From Rhabditoides inermis (taxonomy: Eukaryota > Nematoda > Chromadorea > Rhabditida > Rhabditidae), in NCBI GenBank assembly GCA_963966185.1, contig CAWZYM010000256.1:1-64000 (forward strand): 64,000 bases of DNA. The letters are read 5' to 3'. The translations under genes were made by a program, and so were the position numbers. Every line of letters begins with the position of its first letter. The first letter of the stretch is position 1. The notes below the pieces were generated by a model, which saw only the letters and a list, made by a program, of their open reading frames with translations, had not been told where the DNA came from and ran no database searches. This document shows, piece by piece, positions 63,493 to 64,000 of this stretch.

Positions 63493-64000
63493 TAGAAGAG
63501 CTGTCACAAAACAAAAAAGGTTTTTGAGCTATATGTACACGTTGTTATCACTTGTTTGCACGCTGTATCTCGCCAGCCGATGATCAGATTACGAGTATAA
63601 AGTTTATTTTGAACTGAGCAATTGATTTTTTTTTAATTTGCTCATGTCCGTTATAAAGTCGCGGAAACACGACAGTGTTTATCTTATTCTGTAAAAAAAA
63701 AGTTGAGTTGGAAACGTCTTGACTTTAGTATTCCTATTGACGATATAAGTCGGGTTCAATTGATTTTTTCGCAAAGTTATAGAGAACTTGACAACTAATG
63801 CGACTGAAATTGCAAAACTGTCTATGGTAGATATTTAACAACTTATGATGCGAAATCGCTCTTGAAATTCTGTGAATGAATTGTAAAATAGTTCAAAAAT
63901 GAAACGAACTATTAATTTCCAAGTGTTCTGTCTTTGCATTGTAAAATAGGCCCATGGACAGCTCATGGACAACTTTGCAGAAGTGCAGCGAGAACTCATC
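63493..64000 (+). other. TTI1 3' flank and possible first exon of next gene
   Basis: AT-rich 3' flank with TATAAA at about 63596. At the very end, after an AAAATAG acceptor (63949), 63950-64000 reads AHGQLMDNFAEVQRELI without a stop and with coding-type composition; it may be an exon of a further plus-strand gene cut by the window edge. Confidence 0.35.

Overview
The window is eukaryotic and reads as a free-living nematode, probably a rhabditid or diplogastrid type; I cannot name the species. The evidence is spliced genes with many introns (commonly 43-50 nt, some over 1 kb), (T)TTCAG/TAG acceptors placed at or next to start codons as expected for trans-splicing, tightly spaced same-strand genes, and nematode-type families: an Srx-like serpentine receptor, an OAC-type acyltransferase with a C-terminal SGNH domain, and a small secreted Cys-rich protein resembling DUF19. 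Coding exons are GC-rich with C/G-ending codons; introns and intergenic DNA are AT-richer. Exon models below were built by hand from frame, phase and splice motifs.

Layout. 1-3990 (+): 3' end of a filamin gene, six Ig-like repeats. 5816-9832 (+): acylated-type nerve globin-like gene in eight exons. 10692-11066 (+): short secreted Tyr/Gly-rich protein. 12355-19062 (-): acyltransferase-3/SGNH gene whose 3.1-kb intron carries a 2.2-kb terminal-inverted-repeat element. 19.9-24.1 kb: decayed zone with a LINE fragment, a doubtful small gene, a histone H2A pseudogene and a second element of the same inverted-repeat family. 24258-35522 (+): FMC1, condensin II subunit CAP-H2 and RFC3 in a row, a plausible operon joining ATP synthase assembly, chromosome condensation and DNA replication. 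36474-37308 (+): Ala/Pro-rich secreted repeat protein. 37648-39061 (-): complete actin gene. 39.1-43.4 kb: repeat-rich, no gene seen. 43402-45097 (-): Srx-like chemoreceptor. 46259-46678: ten perfectly registered 42-bp repeats. 48213-51435 (+): SH2D4-like adaptor. 51458-63492 (+): TTI1 (TTT complex) gene. Inside one 5.6-kb TTI1 intron lies, on the opposite strand, a complete seven-exon secreted-protein gene, and inside an intron of that gene lies a nearly full-length LINE ORF plus a SINE-like copy.

The strongest unusual signals are (1) two non-autonomous elements with long GCACCAC-rich inverted repeats and perfect 9-bp target duplications, a Mutator-like signature, one carrying a gene-like fragment; (2) the three-level nested locus at 54-59 kb; (3) the FMC1-CAP-H2-RFC3 cluster; (4) the 42-bp array that keeps a reading frame; (5) a series of MITEs with readable target duplications (TTAA, TA, TCA). 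No single new gene system is proven; the inverted-repeat element family is the best candidate for something undescribed.
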